Assembly (NCBI GenBank): GCA_022828135.1
Contig: JAJEJB010000004.1
Coordinates: 1 to 64,000, forward strand
Direction of reading: 5' to 3'
Length of the DNA: 64,000 nucleotides
Origin: Acidimicrobiia bacterium
GTDB lineage: Bacteria; Actinomycetota; Acidimicrobiia; Acidimicrobiales; Aldehydirespiratoraceae
The first letter of the stretch is position 1. Every line of letters begins with the position of its first letter. Made by a program: the position numbers and the translations under genes. Positions 1 through 8,830 of the stretch are shown here, one piece after another. Under the pieces are notes generated by a model. That model searched no databases, was not told where the DNA came from, and worked only from the letters and a program-made list of their open reading frames with translations.

Positions 1-1
1 C

Positions 2-118
2 ACAGGCGTCGCCGCGCGCATCCTGCAACGAATCCTCGCCCTCACCGCCGCCATCTGGCACAACCAAACCACCCAACAACCCGGGCCCGCCCGCTCCCTG
101 ATCGCCTACGACCACTGA
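2..118 (+). CDS. Transposase C-terminus (partial, IS982-like)
   Basis: This is the last 38 codons of a gene that enters from the left edge and stops with TGA at 116-118. The visible tail has an alanine/leucine-rich helix, then IWHN, and ends in SLIAYDH. From memory this ending resembles IS982-family transposases, whose last residues are often of the form RSLTAYDH. No inverted repeat or target duplication can be checked because the body of the element lies outside the window. The family assignment rests on the tail alone; another DDE transposase is possible. Confidence 0.5.
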   Translation, partial: TGVAARILQRILALTAAIWHNQTTQQPGPARSLIAYDH

Positions 119-136
119 CCCCTTGGAACTAATCAT

Positions 137-625
137 CTAGGCGAGGAGGCTGCGGAGCATCCAGGCTGTCTTCTCGTGGACCTGCATTCGCTGGGTTAGG
201 AGGTCAGCGGAGGCTTCGTCGCCGGCCTTCTCAGTTGCGGGGAACACTGACCGAGCGGTGCGGACCACCGCCTCCTGGCCCTCCACCAAGCGGCGGATCA
301 TCTCGTTGGCGTCGGGCCTGTCGGCCTCCTCGGACACCGACGAGAGCTTGGCGAACTCGGCGTAGCTGCCCGGCGCGGGCTCGCCCAGCGCCCGGATCCG
401 CTCGGCGATCTGGTCGACGGCCAGGGCCAACTCGGTGTACTGCTCCTCGAACATCAGGTGCAGCGTGTTGAACATCGGTCCGACCACGTTCCAGTGGTAG
501 TTGTGGGTCTTCAGGTACAGGGTGTAGCTGTCGGCCAGCAGCCGCGACAACCCCTCGGCGATAGCGACGCGATCGGCCTCGTCGATGCCGATGTCGATGA
601 CGGGTGCCTGGCTAGCCCTGTCCAC
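137..625 (-). CDS. dps: Dps-family ferritin-like protein
   Basis: A 162-residue Dps/bacterioferritin-like protein. Dps proteins form dodecamers that oxidise and store iron using H2O2 and protect DNA in starvation. The diagnostic stretch [11 protein letters not shown], followed by [12 protein letters not shown], carries the expected ferroxidase histidines and acidic residues, and the length is normal for the family. The start overlaps the end of ilvC by 14 bases on the same strand, so it is probably read through from the ilv transcript. No basic N-terminal DNA-binding tail is seen, so direct DNA binding cannot be inferred. Confidence 0.9.
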   Translation of the reverse strand: MDRASQAPVIDIGIDEADRVAIAEGLSRLLADSYTLYLKTHNYHWNVVGPMFNTLHLMFEEQYTELALAVDQIAERIRALGEPAPGSYAEFAKLSSVSEEADRPDANEMIRRLVEGQEAVVRTARSVFPATEKAGDEASADLLTQRMQVHEKTAWMLRSLLA

Positions 626-1643
626 CTGAGGTCTCCTTCACCGACGCCTTGCCGGCAGAGATCCACGGCATCATGGCCCTCAGCTCCTTGCCCACGATCT
701 CGACCGGGTGATCGTGGCCGGCCGCCTCCAGGCGCAGGAAGTTGGCCCGGCCGCCCCGGCTCTCGGCCACCCATTCCTCGGCGAACGAGCCGTCCTGAAC
801 CTCGGCCAGGATGCGCTGCATCTCGGCTCGCACCGCGTCGTTCACGATGCGGGGTCCCCGGGTGAGGTCGCCGTACTCGGCGGTGTCCGACACCGAGTAA
901 CGCATACCGGCGATGCCCTCCTCATACATGAGGTCCACGATCAGCTTCAGCTCGTGGAGGCACTCGAAGTAGCAGATCTCGGGCTGGTAGCCGGCGTCCA
1001 CCAGCGTCTCGAAGGCGGCCTGCACCAGTGCGGTGGTGCCCCCGCACAGCACGGCCTGCTCGCCGAACAGGTCGGTCTCGGTCTCCTCGGTGAAGGTGGT
1101 CTCGATAACCCCGGCCCGGGCCCCGCCGATGGCGTCGGCGTAGGCGAGGGCCAGCGGCAGCGCCGAGCCCGACGCGTCCTGCTCGATCGCCACCAGGCAC
1201 GGCACGCCGCCGCCCTCGACGTAGGTGCGCCGCACCAGGTGGCCGGGCCCCTTGGGGGCCACCATGCACACGTCCACCGAGTCGGGCGGCTCGATGAGCC
1301 CGAAGCGGATGTTGAATCCGTGGGCGAAGAACAGCGCCTCGCCAGGCGACAGGTTCGGTTCGACGTGCTCGGTGTAGATGGCGCCCATCTCTGTGTCGGG
1401 CATGAGCATCATGATGACGTCGGCCTCGGCGACGGCCTCGGCGATGGACCGGGCCTCGAGGCCGGCCTCCTGGGCCTTGGCCGCCGACGACGACCCCTCG
1501 CGCAGGCCGACCCGCACGTCGACCCCCGACTCCTTGAGGTTGAGCGCGTGGGAGTGGCCCTGCGAGCCGTAGCCCAGCACGGCCACCTTCCGGCCGGCGA
1601 TGGCCGAACGGTCGACGTCGGATTCGTAATAGATGTTGGCCAC
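612..1643 (-). CDS. ilvC: Ketol-acid reductoisomerase
   Basis: A class I ketol-acid reductoisomerase (343 residues) that converts acetolactate or acetohydroxybutyrate to the dihydroxy acid with NADPH and Mg2+, the second step of valine, leucine and isoleucine synthesis. The Rossmann motif [13 protein letters not shown] is near the N-terminus. MVAPKGPGH and [12 protein letters not shown] supply the catalytic and metal-binding regions in the expected order. It is the last biosynthetic gene of an ilvB-ilvN-ilvC run, 59 bases after ilvN, and should share the attenuated ilvB transcript unless it has its own promoter in that gap. Confidence 0.97.
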   Translation of the reverse strand: MANIYYESDVDRSAIAGRKVAVLGYGSQGHSHALNLKESGVDVRVGLREGSSSAAKAQEAGLEARSIAEAVAEADVIMMLMPDTEMGAIYTEHVEPNLSPGEALFFAHGFNIRFGLIEPPDSVDVCMVAPKGPGHLVRRTYVEGGGVPCLVAIEQDASGSALPLALAYADAIGGARAGVIETTFTEETETDLFGEQAVLCGGTTALVQAAFETLVDAGYQPEICYFECLHELKLIVDLMYEEGIAGMRYSVSDTAEYGDLTRGPRIVNDAVRAEMQRILAEVQDGSFAEEWVAESRGGRANFLRLEAAGHDHPVEIVGKELRAMMPWISAGKASVKETSGGQG

Positions 1644-1702
1644 GAGAACCTCTCTTGTCGCGTTTGCGGATGTGATCGTAGAGCAGACCCCGGTGGAAGC
1701 GA

Positions 1703-2224
1703 TCAGGAATCCAGCGAGGGCAGGGCCACCCGGCCCGTGCGCTGGAGTTGCACGATCCCGAAGTCCCGCAGGCGCTCCTCGAACTCGTCGAGCCTGCCCG
1801 GGCGGGCCGCCAGCGACAGCATCATCTGCGACTGGTTGGCGTCCAGCACATAGGCCCGGAAGTCGTCGACCAGTTCCAGCAGTTCGTGGCGGCGCCCACC
1901 GGCCACGTCAACCGTCACCAGCATCAGCTCCCGCTCCACGGACTCGGTCGGACTCAGCTCGCTGATCTCCACGACGTTGATGAGCTTGTCGAGCTGCTTG
2001 ACCACCTGCTCCAACGACGACGAGGCCACATCAACGGTGAAGGTGATACGGCTGAAACGCTCATCGGCAGTGGGAGCCACGGCCAGGGACTCGATGTTGA
2101 AGCCGCGGCGGGCGAACAGCCCGGCCACCCGGGCCAGCACGCCCGGCTTGTTCTCCACCGTGGTGACGATGGTGTGGAACCGGTGGCTGTGATCGGCAGC
2201 CGCGGCCTCGCTGGTTGCCGTCAT
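1703..2224 (-). CDS. ilvN: Acetolactate synthase small (regulatory) subunit
   Basis: The 173-residue regulatory subunit of acetolactate synthase. An N-terminal ACT domain ([21 protein letters not shown], then [14 protein letters not shown]) is followed by the ALS small-subunit C-terminal domain. The ACT domain normally binds valine for feedback inhibition and the subunit stimulates IlvB. The ATG at 2224 overlaps the TGA of ilvB in an ATGA arrangement, which implies translational coupling and equimolar synthesis. The open frame continues far upstream, but that part is antisense-like sequence inside ilvB and is not coding. Confidence 0.95.
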   Translation of the reverse strand: MTATSEAAAADHSHRFHTIVTTVENKPGVLARVAGLFARRGFNIESLAVAPTADERFSRITFTVDVASSSLEQVVKQLDKLINVVEISELSPTESVERELMLVTVDVAGGRRHELLELVDDFRAYVLDANQSQMMLSLAARPGRLDEFEERLRDFGIVQLQRTGRVALPSLDS

Positions 2225-3954
2225 CGCTGCGAGGGGTCGACGACGATGTCGGAGTTGGACTGGCCGGCGGGGACCATCGGGTAGACGTTCTCTTCTGCAG
2301 CGCTGCGGAACTCCAGCACCACTGGACGGTCGTCGATCTCGTTGGCCTTGTTGATGGCCGGAGCCACCTCCTCGGGAGCCTCCACCCGCAGGGCCACGCA
2401 GCCCATGGCCTCGGCCCACTTCACGTAGTCGGGGATCTCGTAGGAGAGGTACACCTCGCTGTAGCGCTCCTCGTAGAACATCTCCTGCCACTGCCGGACC
2501 ATCCCCAGGTAGGCGTTGTTGAACAGGGCGACCTTGATGGGGATGCGCTCCATCGACGCAGTGACCAGCTCCTGGGCGGTCATCTGGAAGCAGCCGTCGC
2601 CGTCGACGGCCCAAACCATCCGGTCGGGCATCCCGACCTTGGCGCCGATAGCGGCCGGCACCGAGAAGCCCATCGTTCCCAACCCGCCGGAGTTGATCCA
2701 GGTGTAGGGATGGTCGAAGCGCCAGTACTGGCTGGCCCACATCTGGTGCTGGCCCACGCCCGAGGTGACGATGGTGTCGTCGGGGGTCGAGTCGCGCAGC
2801 ACCTCCAGCACGTACTGGGGCTTGAGCAGCTCACCCGGCTCGGACTGCTCGTAGACGAGCGGGTGGCGCTCCTGCCAGCCGCTGATCTGCGAGCGCCAGG
2901 CCCGGCGGTCGGGCTGGGCGTCGAGGCCGCCGCAGGCCCTCAGGACCTCGACCAACTCGGCGATCACCAGCTTGCAGTCGCCCCGGATGGCCACATCGGG
3001 ATTGCGGACCTTGCCGAGTTCGGCCGCGTCGATGTCGACGTGGACCACCTTGGCGTCGGGCGCGAAACCGTCGAGGCGCCCCGTGACCCGGTCGTCGAAG
3101 CGTGCCCCCAGCGCGACGAGCAGGTCCGAGCTCTGCATGGCGGTGACCGCGGTGTAGTTGCCGTGCATCCCGGGCATGCCCAGGCACAGCTCGTGGCTGT
3201 CGGGGAAGCACCCCCGGGCCATGAGCGTGGTGACCACCGGGACGTCGATCAGCTCGGCCAGGGCGAGCAGTTCGGCCGCGGCCCTGGCCTTGAGGATTCC
3301 ACCGCCGGCGTAGAGCACCGGCCGCTCGGCCGCGCAGATCATCTCCGCCGCAGCCCGGATCAGTTCGGGATCGCCTGAGGTGGCGGGGCGGTACCCGGGG
3401 AGCTCCATGATGTCGTCGGTGGGCTCGTACCAGGTCATGGCCGAGCGCGGGTTGCGTGGGTCGACGATGTCTTTGGGGATGTCCACCAACACCGGGCCCG
3501 GCCGCCCGGTGGTGGCGATGTGGAAAGCCTCGTGGATGATGCGGGGAATGTCCTGGGCCTCGGTCACCAGGAAGTTGTGCTTGGTGACCGACAGGGTGAT
3601 GCCGGTGGTGTCGCACTCCTGGAAGGCGTCGGTGCCGATGGCGGCGTAGGGCACCTGTCCGGTGATGCACACCAGCGGGATCGAGTCCATATAGGCGTCG
3701 CACAGCGGCGTGACTCCGTTGGTGGCCCCCGGACCGGAGGTGATCATCGCCACCCCGGGACGCCCAGTGGCGTGGGCGTAGCCCTCGGCCATGTGCCCCG
3801 CGCCCTGCTCGTGGCGCACGAGGATGTGGCGGATCGTCGACTCGATGATCGGGTCGTACACGGGCAGGATGGCCCCGCCGGGCAGCCCGAATACCACCTC
3901 GACGCCTTCGCATTCGAGGGCCTTGACTAGGGCTTGTCCGCCGTTCATGTCCAT
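2221..3954 (-). CDS. ilvB: Acetolactate synthase large subunit
   Basis: The catalytic subunit of acetohydroxyacid synthase, a ThDP-, FAD- and Mg2+-dependent enzyme that condenses pyruvate with pyruvate or 2-oxobutyrate. The N-terminal part has VVFGLPGGAILPVYD and HEQGAGHMAEGYA with the ThDP-activating glutamate region; the C-terminal part has the ThDP motif beginning AVDGDGCFQM and ending LFNNAYLGMVRQWQ. The frame is open further upstream, but the ATG at 3954 is preferred because GGAGG lies six bases before it and the family homology begins there. The product is 577 residues. It is the first large gene behind the leader and hairpin at 4013-4141. Confidence 0.97.
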   Translation of the reverse strand: MDMNGGQALVKALECEGVEVVFGLPGGAILPVYDPIIESTIRHILVRHEQGAGHMAEGYAHATGRPGVAMITSGPGATNGVTPLCDAYMDSIPLVCITGQVPYAAIGTDAFQECDTTGITLSVTKHNFLVTEAQDIPRIIHEAFHIATTGRPGPVLVDIPKDIVDPRNPRSAMTWYEPTDDIMELPGYRPATSGDPELIRAAAEMICAAERPVLYAGGGILKARAAAELLALAELIDVPVVTTLMARGCFPDSHELCLGMPGMHGNYTAVTAMQSSDLLVALGARFDDRVTGRLDGFAPDAKVVHVDIDAAELGKVRNPDVAIRGDCKLVIAELVEVLRACGGLDAQPDRRAWRSQISGWQERHPLVYEQSEPGELLKPQYVLEVLRDSTPDDTIVTSGVGQHQMWASQYWRFDHPYTWINSGGLGTMGFSVPAAIGAKVGMPDRMVWAVDGDGCFQMTAQELVTASMERIPIKVALFNNAYLGMVRQWQEMFYEERYSEVYLSYEIPDYVKWAEAMGCVALRVEAPEEVAPAINKANEIDDRPVVLEFRSAAEENVYPMVPAGQSNSDIVVDPSQR

Positions 3955-4012
3955 GGTGGGCCTCCGGGGCGGTGCTCGGGGTGTGGTCGGTGTTGCGGGC
4001 CGTACGCGAAAC

Positions 4013-4031
4013 GACCTCCCTGGGGGAGGTC
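4013..4031 (-). terminator. Attenuator-like hairpin before ilvB
   Basis: A perfect 8-bp stem (GACCTCCC / GGGAGGTC) with a 3-base loop is followed on the minus strand by GTTTCG. It lies 35 bases after the leader-peptide stop and 58 bases before the ilvB start, where an intrinsic attenuator would be expected. The T-run is short, so termination efficiency is uncertain. I could not identify a convincing alternative antiterminator pairing by eye. Confidence 0.55.
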
Positions 4032-4066
4032 TGCGCACGGTCGGATCGGTTTGCGAGCGCGCGCTG

Positions 4067-4105
4067 TCAGGCCAGTACTTCCACGAGCAGGACGGCGTCG
4101 TTCAC
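4067..4105 (-). CDS. Putative ilv leader peptide
   Basis: A 12-codon frame beginning with GTG and ending TGA encodes MNDAVLLVEVLA. Six of the twelve codons are Val or Leu (GTC, CTG, CTC, GTG, GTA, CTG), two end products of the pathway. The frame sits between a promoter-like sequence and the hairpin at 4013-4031. There is no Shine-Dalgarno sequence; the start lies seven bases after a -10 box, so translation would be leaderless. Known ilv attenuators work by ribosome stalling at such codons when charged tRNA is scarce. The role here is inferred from position and composition. Confidence 0.55.
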   Translation of the reverse strand: MNDAVLLVEVLA

Positions 4106-4112
4106 GGCGCCA

Positions 4113-4141
4113 AGTATGGCCGCTGAATCGACACGAGGCAA
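4113..4141 (-). promoter_or_regulatory. Candidate ilv promoter
   Basis: On the minus strand TTGCCT (4136-4141) and CATACT (4113-4118) are separated by 17 bases, a canonical spacing with four of six consensus matches in each box. The expected transcription start falls on the GTG of the leader peptide. It lies opposite the promoter region of the divergent MATE gene. Confidence 0.5.
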
Positions 4142-4186
4142 CCGCGACCCCTCACCTGCCATCTCCGCCTCTTAGCCTCGCGGCCA

Positions 4187-5512
4187 ATGTCCCCCGGGCT
4201 GCGCTGGACCAGCGACGACACCGAGATCTGGCGGTTGGCGTGGCCCGCCCTGGGCGCGCTGGTGGCCGAGCCGCTGTACGTGCTGGCCGACACCGCCATC
4301 GTGGGCCGCCTCGGCACTCCCCAGCTCGGCGGTCTGGCCGTGGCGGCGTCGATCCTGCTGACCGCCCACGCCATGTTCATCTTTCTCGCCTACGGAACGA
4401 CCGCTGCGGTCGCCCGGCTGCTGGGAGCGGGCGAGGACCGGCGGGCGGCCCACCAGGCTGTGCAGAGCATCTGGCTGGCACTGACCGCGGGCGTGGTTCT
4501 GGCCGTGGTCGGGTTCGTCCTCGCGCCGACCCTGGTCGACGCGCTCGGGGGCGACGACCCCGAGGTACTCCATAACGCCCTCGTGTACCTGCGCATCTCG
4601 CTGTTCGGGCTGCCGGCCATGCTGGTGATGCTGGCCGGTGTGGGCTACCTGCGGGGCGTCCAGGACACCAAGCGACCCTTCGCGGTGGCCCTGGGATCGG
4701 CAGTAGGGAACTTCCTGCTCGAGGTGGTGCTGGTTTATGGCTTCGACCAGGGGATCGGTGCCTCGGCGCTGTCGACGGTGGTGGCCCAGACCGCGGCCGC
4801 AGCTGTGTTCGTGTGGTGGATCAAGCAGGCGGTGGCCCGCCACGACGTGAGCCTGCGGCCCCACCCTGCCGTCATCCGACGGTTGGCCGTCGCCGGTTGG
4901 GACTTGCTGATCCGGACCTCGGCACTGCGGGCCAGCCTCACCGTCACGGTGGCCATCGCAGCACGGATCGGCACCGACGATCTGGCCGCCCACCAGATCG
5001 TCTTCGAGGTCTGGACGGTGCTGGCCCTGGTGCTCGACGCGGTGGCCATCGCCGGGCAGGCCCTGATCGGCCTGGCCCTGGGCGCCAGCCGGCCCGACCG
5101 GGCCAGAGCGCTCGGGCGGCGCATGATCGGCTGGGGCGTGTTCTCGGGCGTGTTGACCGGCGTGGTGGTGCTGGCCATCTCGCCGGTGCTGCCTCATGTG
5201 TTCACGTCGGACACCGCCGTGATCGCGCTGGCCGCCTTCCTTCTCCTGCACGTCGGCTTCTCCCAGCCCGCCGCGGGAGTGGTGTTCGCCCTCGACGGCG
5301 TGCTGATCGGCGCGGGCGACCTGCGTTTCCTGGCCGTTTCGATGGTCGGGGCCGGGGTGGTCCTGGTCTGCGGCGGGCTGCTGGTCGTGGCCGCCGGCGC
5401 GGGCATCGGCTGGCTCTGGGCCGCCCTGCACGCCTGGATGGCAACCCGCCTCGTTCTGATGCTGTGGCGCTTCGCCGGCCCCGCCTGGCAGGTCACCGGC
5501 GCCGACCGCTAG
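4187..5512 (+). CDS. MATE family efflux transporter
   Basis: A 441-residue multidrug and toxic-compound extrusion (MATE/DinF-like) transporter with about twelve hydrophobic segments in two similar halves. Typical features are the N-terminal ALGALVAEPLYVLADTAIVG and the matching second-half LAAHQIVFEVWTVL. MATE proteins export cationic compounds in exchange for H+ or Na+; the substrate cannot be told. A TAGCCT box ends eight bases before the ATG, consistent with a leaderless mRNA. The gene is divergent from the ilv leader, and its TAG stop overlaps the gatB stop tail to tail within ctag. Confidence 0.9.
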   Translation: MSPGLRWTSDDTEIWRLAWPALGALVAEPLYVLADTAIVGRLGTPQLGGLAVAASILLTAHAMFIFLAYGTTAAVARLLGAGEDRRAAHQAVQSIWLALTAGVVLAVVGFVLAPTLVDALGGDDPEVLHNALVYLRISLFGLPAMLVMLAGVGYLRGVQDTKRPFAVALGSAVGNFLLEVVLVYGFDQGIGASALSTVVAQTAAAAVFVWWIKQAVARHDVSLRPHPAVIRRLAVAGWDLLIRTSALRASLTVTVAIAARIGTDDLAAHQIVFEVWTVLALVLDAVAIAGQALIGLALGASRPDRARALGRRMIGWGVFSGVLTGVVVLAISPVLPHVFTSDTAVIALAAFLLLHVGFSQPAAGVVFALDGVLIGAGDLRFLAVSMVGAGVVLVCGGLLVVAAGAGIGWLWAALHAWMATRLVLMLWRFAGPAWQVTGADR

Positions 5513-6972
5513 GAGCCGGCCCGCTCCTGCAGGAGACGGTTGACGGCGGCTCCGTCGGCCTGGCCTCTGGTGGCCCGCATGACCTGGCCGGTGAGGAAAC
5601 CGGCCAGCTTCTTTCGCTCGGCTTCGTCGCCCGCGCAGAACCGCGACCACGCGTCGGGATTGCCGGCTATTACCTGATCGACTACGGCGGCCAGATCGTC
5701 GCCGGCCATGGCCTGGAAGCCTCGGCGCTGCGCGATCACGTCGGGGGCCCCGCCTCCGTCGGCCATCTCGGCCAGCACCTGCTTGGACTGAGTGGCGGTG
5801 AGGCGACCGGAGATCTCCATGGAGACCAGCGCCGCCAGACCCTCGGGGGTGACGGGCGACCAGTCGTCGACGGCCAGGTCGTTGGCAACCCGGGTGGCGG
5901 CCACGCCCGGATCGGCCCCGGCCGCGATGGCGGCCCGCACCAGGCCGTCCTGGTCCCGCTCCACCAGCAGGGCGGCATCCTCGGTTGACACCGCTCCCCC
6001 GCCCGAGGCCACAAGCTCGGCTCGGCGGGCGGCAGGCAACGGCGGCAGCGCGGCGTCGATGGCCGCGATCGTCCCGGTCGCCGGCGCCAGCGGCACTAGG
6101 TCGGGATCCTGGAAGTAGCGGTAGTCGTCGGCGTCCTCCTTGGAACGGCCCGGCGTGGTCCGCCCGTTCGCCTCGTCCCAATGGCGGGTCTCCTGGCGGG
6201 GCCGCTCGCCGCCGGACCACAGCTCCACATGGCGCTGCGCCTCGTAGACGATGGCCCGGCCCAGGGCTCGCAGCGAGCTCAGGTTCTTGATCTCGCAGCG
6301 GGTTCGCAGCTCGTCGGAGCCGGCCGGGCGGACCGACACGTTGGCGTCCACCCTCATCGAACCCTCCTCCATCCGGGCGTCGGACACGCCGATGGCCAGC
6401 AGGATGGCCCGCAGCTCTCGCACGTAGGCCCGGGCCTGCTCGGCGGTGCGGATGTCGGGGCGGCTGACGATCTCCACCAGCGGTACGCCGGCCCGGTTGT
6501 AGTCGACCAGTGCATAGTCGGCGTCGTGGATGCGCCCGCCCCCTCCGATGTGGGTGGTCTTGCCGGTGTCCTCCTCGATGTGGGCCCGCTCGATGCCGAC
6601 GGTGTGGCCGTCGGGCAGCTCGAGGTGGCCGTCGGTGTTGGTGGGCTGGTCGTACTGGGAGATCTGGTAGTCCTTGGGCATGTCCGGGTAGAAGTAGTTC
6701 TTGCGAGCGAACACAGCCCCCCGCACCTCGCACCCCAGAGCCCGGCCCAGGCGCATGGAGAAGTCCACCGCCGCCGCGTTGACCACCGGCAGCGAGCCCG
6801 GCAGCCCCAGGCACACCGGGCACACATTGGTGTTGGGGGCGTCGCCGAAGCGGTTGGCGCAGCCGCAGAACAGCTTGGTGGCCGTGCTCAGCTCCACATG
6901 GACCTCCAAGCCGACTACCAGTTCCCAGTCCCCGGGCACGGCCGGCTCTCGCTCGGGTACGACCGGGCTCAT
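5509..6972 (-). CDS. gatB: Asp/Glu-tRNA amidotransferase subunit B
   Basis: GatB (487 residues) is the tRNA-binding and kinase subunit of GatCAB, which converts Glu-tRNA(Gln) or Asp-tRNA(Asn) to the amidated form. [23 protein letters not shown] and the [12 protein letters not shown] region supply the family signature and the zinc cysteines; the C-terminal helical and YqeY-like tail is present. The ATG at 6972 overlaps the gatA stop in ATGA, showing coupling. The open frame continues upstream inside gatA and is not coding there. Confidence 0.97.
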   Translation of the reverse strand: MSPVVPEREPAVPGDWELVVGLEVHVELSTATKLFCGCANRFGDAPNTNVCPVCLGLPGSLPVVNAAAVDFSMRLGRALGCEVRGAVFARKNYFYPDMPKDYQISQYDQPTNTDGHLELPDGHTVGIERAHIEEDTGKTTHIGGGGRIHDADYALVDYNRAGVPLVEIVSRPDIRTAEQARAYVRELRAILLAIGVSDARMEEGSMRVDANVSVRPAGSDELRTRCEIKNLSSLRALGRAIVYEAQRHVELWSGGERPRQETRHWDEANGRTTPGRSKEDADDYRYFQDPDLVPLAPATGTIAAIDAALPPLPAARRAELVASGGGAVSTEDAALLVERDQDGLVRAAIAAGADPGVAATRVANDLAVDDWSPVTPEGLAALVSMEISGRLTATQSKQVLAEMADGGGAPDVIAQRRGFQAMAGDDLAAVVDQVIAGNPDAWSRFCAGDEAERKKLAGFLTGQVMRATRGQADGAAVNRLLQERAGS

Positions 6973-8456
6973 GGAGCGCTCCCGTCGGAGGGCGCGGCCC
7001 GCTCGAGCACGGCCGCGGCCCGCAGCAGAACCGGCTCCGACAGGGCCGGTCCCATGAGCTGAACACCCACCGGAAGGCCGTCGTCGCCACTGCCGAAGGG
7101 CACCGACACCGCTGGATGGCCCGTGAGGTTCGACGGGATCGTGCACACATCGTTGAGGTACATCAGCAGCGGATCGGCGGTCTTGGCCCCCAGCTCGAAT
7201 GCGGTCGTCGGCGCGGTCGGGCACAACAGGACATCCACATCGGCGTAGGCCGCGGCGAACTCGCGCAGCATCAGCGTGCGCACCCGCAGCGCCTTGCCGT
7301 AGAAGGCGTCGTAGTAGCCCGCCGACAGCGCGTAGGTTCCGAGCATGATCCGGCGTTTCACTTCGGCGCCGAAACCGGAGCTGCGGGAGCTGACGTTCAT
7401 CTCCGCGGCGTTGGCCGCGTCCACCCGCAACCCGTAGCGCACACCGTCGTAGCGGGCCAGATTGCTGGACGCCTCAGCCGGCGCGATCAGGTAGTAGGCC
7501 GACAGGCCCAGCACGGCCGACGGCACCGACACGACGGTGACGGCCGCGCCCGCCGCCTCCAGTGCGGTGGCGGCGGCGTCGACCCAGGCGATGACATCGG
7601 CCGCGACGCCCTCGACGGCCGAGACCCCGTCCAGCCCGTCGTCCTGCTGAACGCGTGCGCTCGCGGCGCACAGCTCGGCCACCAGCCCGACCCGCAGGCC
7701 GTCCACACCCTGCCCCAGACCGGCCACGACCGGCTCGCGGGCGCCGTCGATCGACGTGGAGTCACGCGGATCGTGCCCGGAGATGGCCTCGTAGCAAGCG
7801 GCCGTGTCAGCAACGTTGGACGCCATTGGGCCGATCTGGTCGAGCGACGAAGCGAACGCGACCAGCCCGTAGCGCGACACCGCGCCGTAGGTGGGCTTGA
7901 AGCCGACCACACCGCACAGTGCGGCCGGCTGGCGGACCGACCCTCCCGTGTCGGACCCGAGCGCCAGCGGCGCGAACCCCGCGGCCACTGCGGCAGCCGA
8001 TCCTCCGCTGGAGCCACCGGGCACCCGGCCGGTGTCGTGGGGGTTGCGGGTGGGTCCGAAGGCGGAGTTCTCGGTGGACGAGCCCATGGCGAACTCGTCG
8101 AGGTTGGTCTTGCCGACAATGACCGCTCCGGCGGAGCGAAGCCGCTGCACCACGGTGGCGTCATACGGGGGGCGCCAACCCTCGAGCATCCGCGACGAAC
8201 AGGTGGTGGGCACGCCCCTGGTGCACAGGTTGTCCTTGAGCGCCACCGGCACCCCTGCCAGCGGCCCGACCGGCTCGCCCCTCGACACCGCGGCGTCCAC
8301 GTTGCGGGCGGCCGTCCTCGCCTCGTCGGCCAGCACAAGGTTGAAGGCGCCGATCTCGGCGTCGCGCTGGGAGATCCTGGCGAGGTGCTCGTCCACCACG
8401 TCGAGGGCCGTGCGTTCTCCGGACTTCACCGCCGCGGCGATCGCCAGGGCGGTCAC
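6969..8456 (-). CDS. gatA: Asp/Glu-tRNA amidotransferase subunit A
   Basis: GatA (495 residues) is the amidase-signature glutaminase subunit that supplies ammonia to GatB. The Ser-cisSer-Lys triad lies in [11 protein letters not shown] and in the signature [20 protein letters not shown], then [11 protein letters not shown]. The middle of the protein, around the VGLVAEL segment, carries an extra alanine- and aspartate-rich stretch that looks longer than in typical GatA. It follows gatC after 43 bases and overlaps gatB, so gatC-gatA-gatB form one operon. Confidence 0.97.
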   Translation of the reverse strand: MTALAIAAAVKSGERTALDVVDEHLARISQRDAEIGAFNLVLADEARTAARNVDAAVSRGEPVGPLAGVPVALKDNLCTRGVPTTCSSRMLEGWRPPYDATVVQRLRSAGAVIVGKTNLDEFAMGSSTENSAFGPTRNPHDTGRVPGGSSGGSAAAVAAGFAPLALGSDTGGSVRQPAALCGVVGFKPTYGAVSRYGLVAFASSLDQIGPMASNVADTAACYEAISGHDPRDSTSIDGAREPVVAGLGQGVDGLRVGLVAELCAASARVQQDDGLDGVSAVEGVAADVIAWVDAAATALEAAGAAVTVVSVPSAVLGLSAYYLIAPAEASSNLARYDGVRYGLRVDAANAAEMNVSSRSSGFGAEVKRRIMLGTYALSAGYYDAFYGKALRVRTLMLREFAAAYADVDVLLCPTAPTTAFELGAKTADPLLMYLNDVCTIPSNLTGHPAVSVPFGSGDDGLPVGVQLMGPALSEPVLLRAAAVLERAAPSDGSAP

Positions 8457-8499
8457 GGTGCCACCTCCAGCGGCGAGGCCCGCCGCGGCCCCCGTCCGA

Positions 8500-8802
8500 T
8501 CACGGTGCCTCGCCGAGGATCGGCGGCACCCGGAACTGGCCGTCGTCCACTGACGGCGCCTGGGCCAGCACTTCGTCCCAGTCCAGCGAGGGTCGAACCT
8601 CGTCGGCCCGGGTCACGTTGACGAGCGGATGGGGATGCGAGGTCGGCTCGATGTCGGTCACGTCGAGCGCCTCGACGTCGGCGGCGTGGTCGAGAACCGC
8701 GGACAGCTGCGCCGCCAGCTCGTCGAGCTCTGCGTCGCTGAAGCGCAGGCGGGCCAACCGGGCCACATGGGCCGCCTCGTCGCGGGTTATCCGGCCGGAC
8801 AC
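8500..8802 (-). CDS. gatC: Asp/Glu-tRNA amidotransferase subunit C
   Basis: GatC (100 residues) is the small belt-like subunit that holds GatA and GatB together. [21 protein letters not shown] and the later [12 protein letters not shown] match the family. It starts with GTG; TATCCT (8809-8814) lies six bases upstream, suggesting a leaderless mRNA. That -10 box is part of one arm of the inverted repeat at 8810-8830. It is the first gene of gatCAB. Confidence 0.93.
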   Translation of the reverse strand: MSGRITRDEAAHVARLARLRFSDAELDELAAQLSAVLDHAADVEALDVTDIEPTSHPHPLVNVTRADEVRPSLDWDEVLAQAPSVDDGQFRVPPILGEAP

Positions 8803-8809
8803 GTCGGAA

Positions 8810-8830
8810 GGATAGGCCCGACGCCTATCC
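8810..8830. terminator. 8-bp inverted repeat between kinase-like gene and gatC
   Basis: GGATAGGC and GCCTATCC form a perfect 8-bp stem with a 5-base loop. It spans the stop codon of the upstream kinase-like gene and overlaps the proposed -10 box of gatC. There is no T-run, so it is either a weak or Rho-type terminator hairpin or an operator for gatC. Confidence 0.4.

Noticed and set aside
708-1853. Long plus-strand open frame opposite ilvC and ilvN
   Set aside because: Its His/Gly/Val-rich translation has no domain and mirrors the codon bias of the real minus-strand genes.
3955-4186. T-box riboswitch before ilvB
   Set aside because: No T-box-like conserved sequence or specifier loop is visible; the leader peptide and simple hairpin explain the region better.
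4172-7150. A 992-codon minus-strand frame across the MATE gene and gatB
   Set aside because: It is antisense to MATE and out of frame with gatB; the translation is Arg/Pro/Gly noise typical of GC-rich shadow frames.
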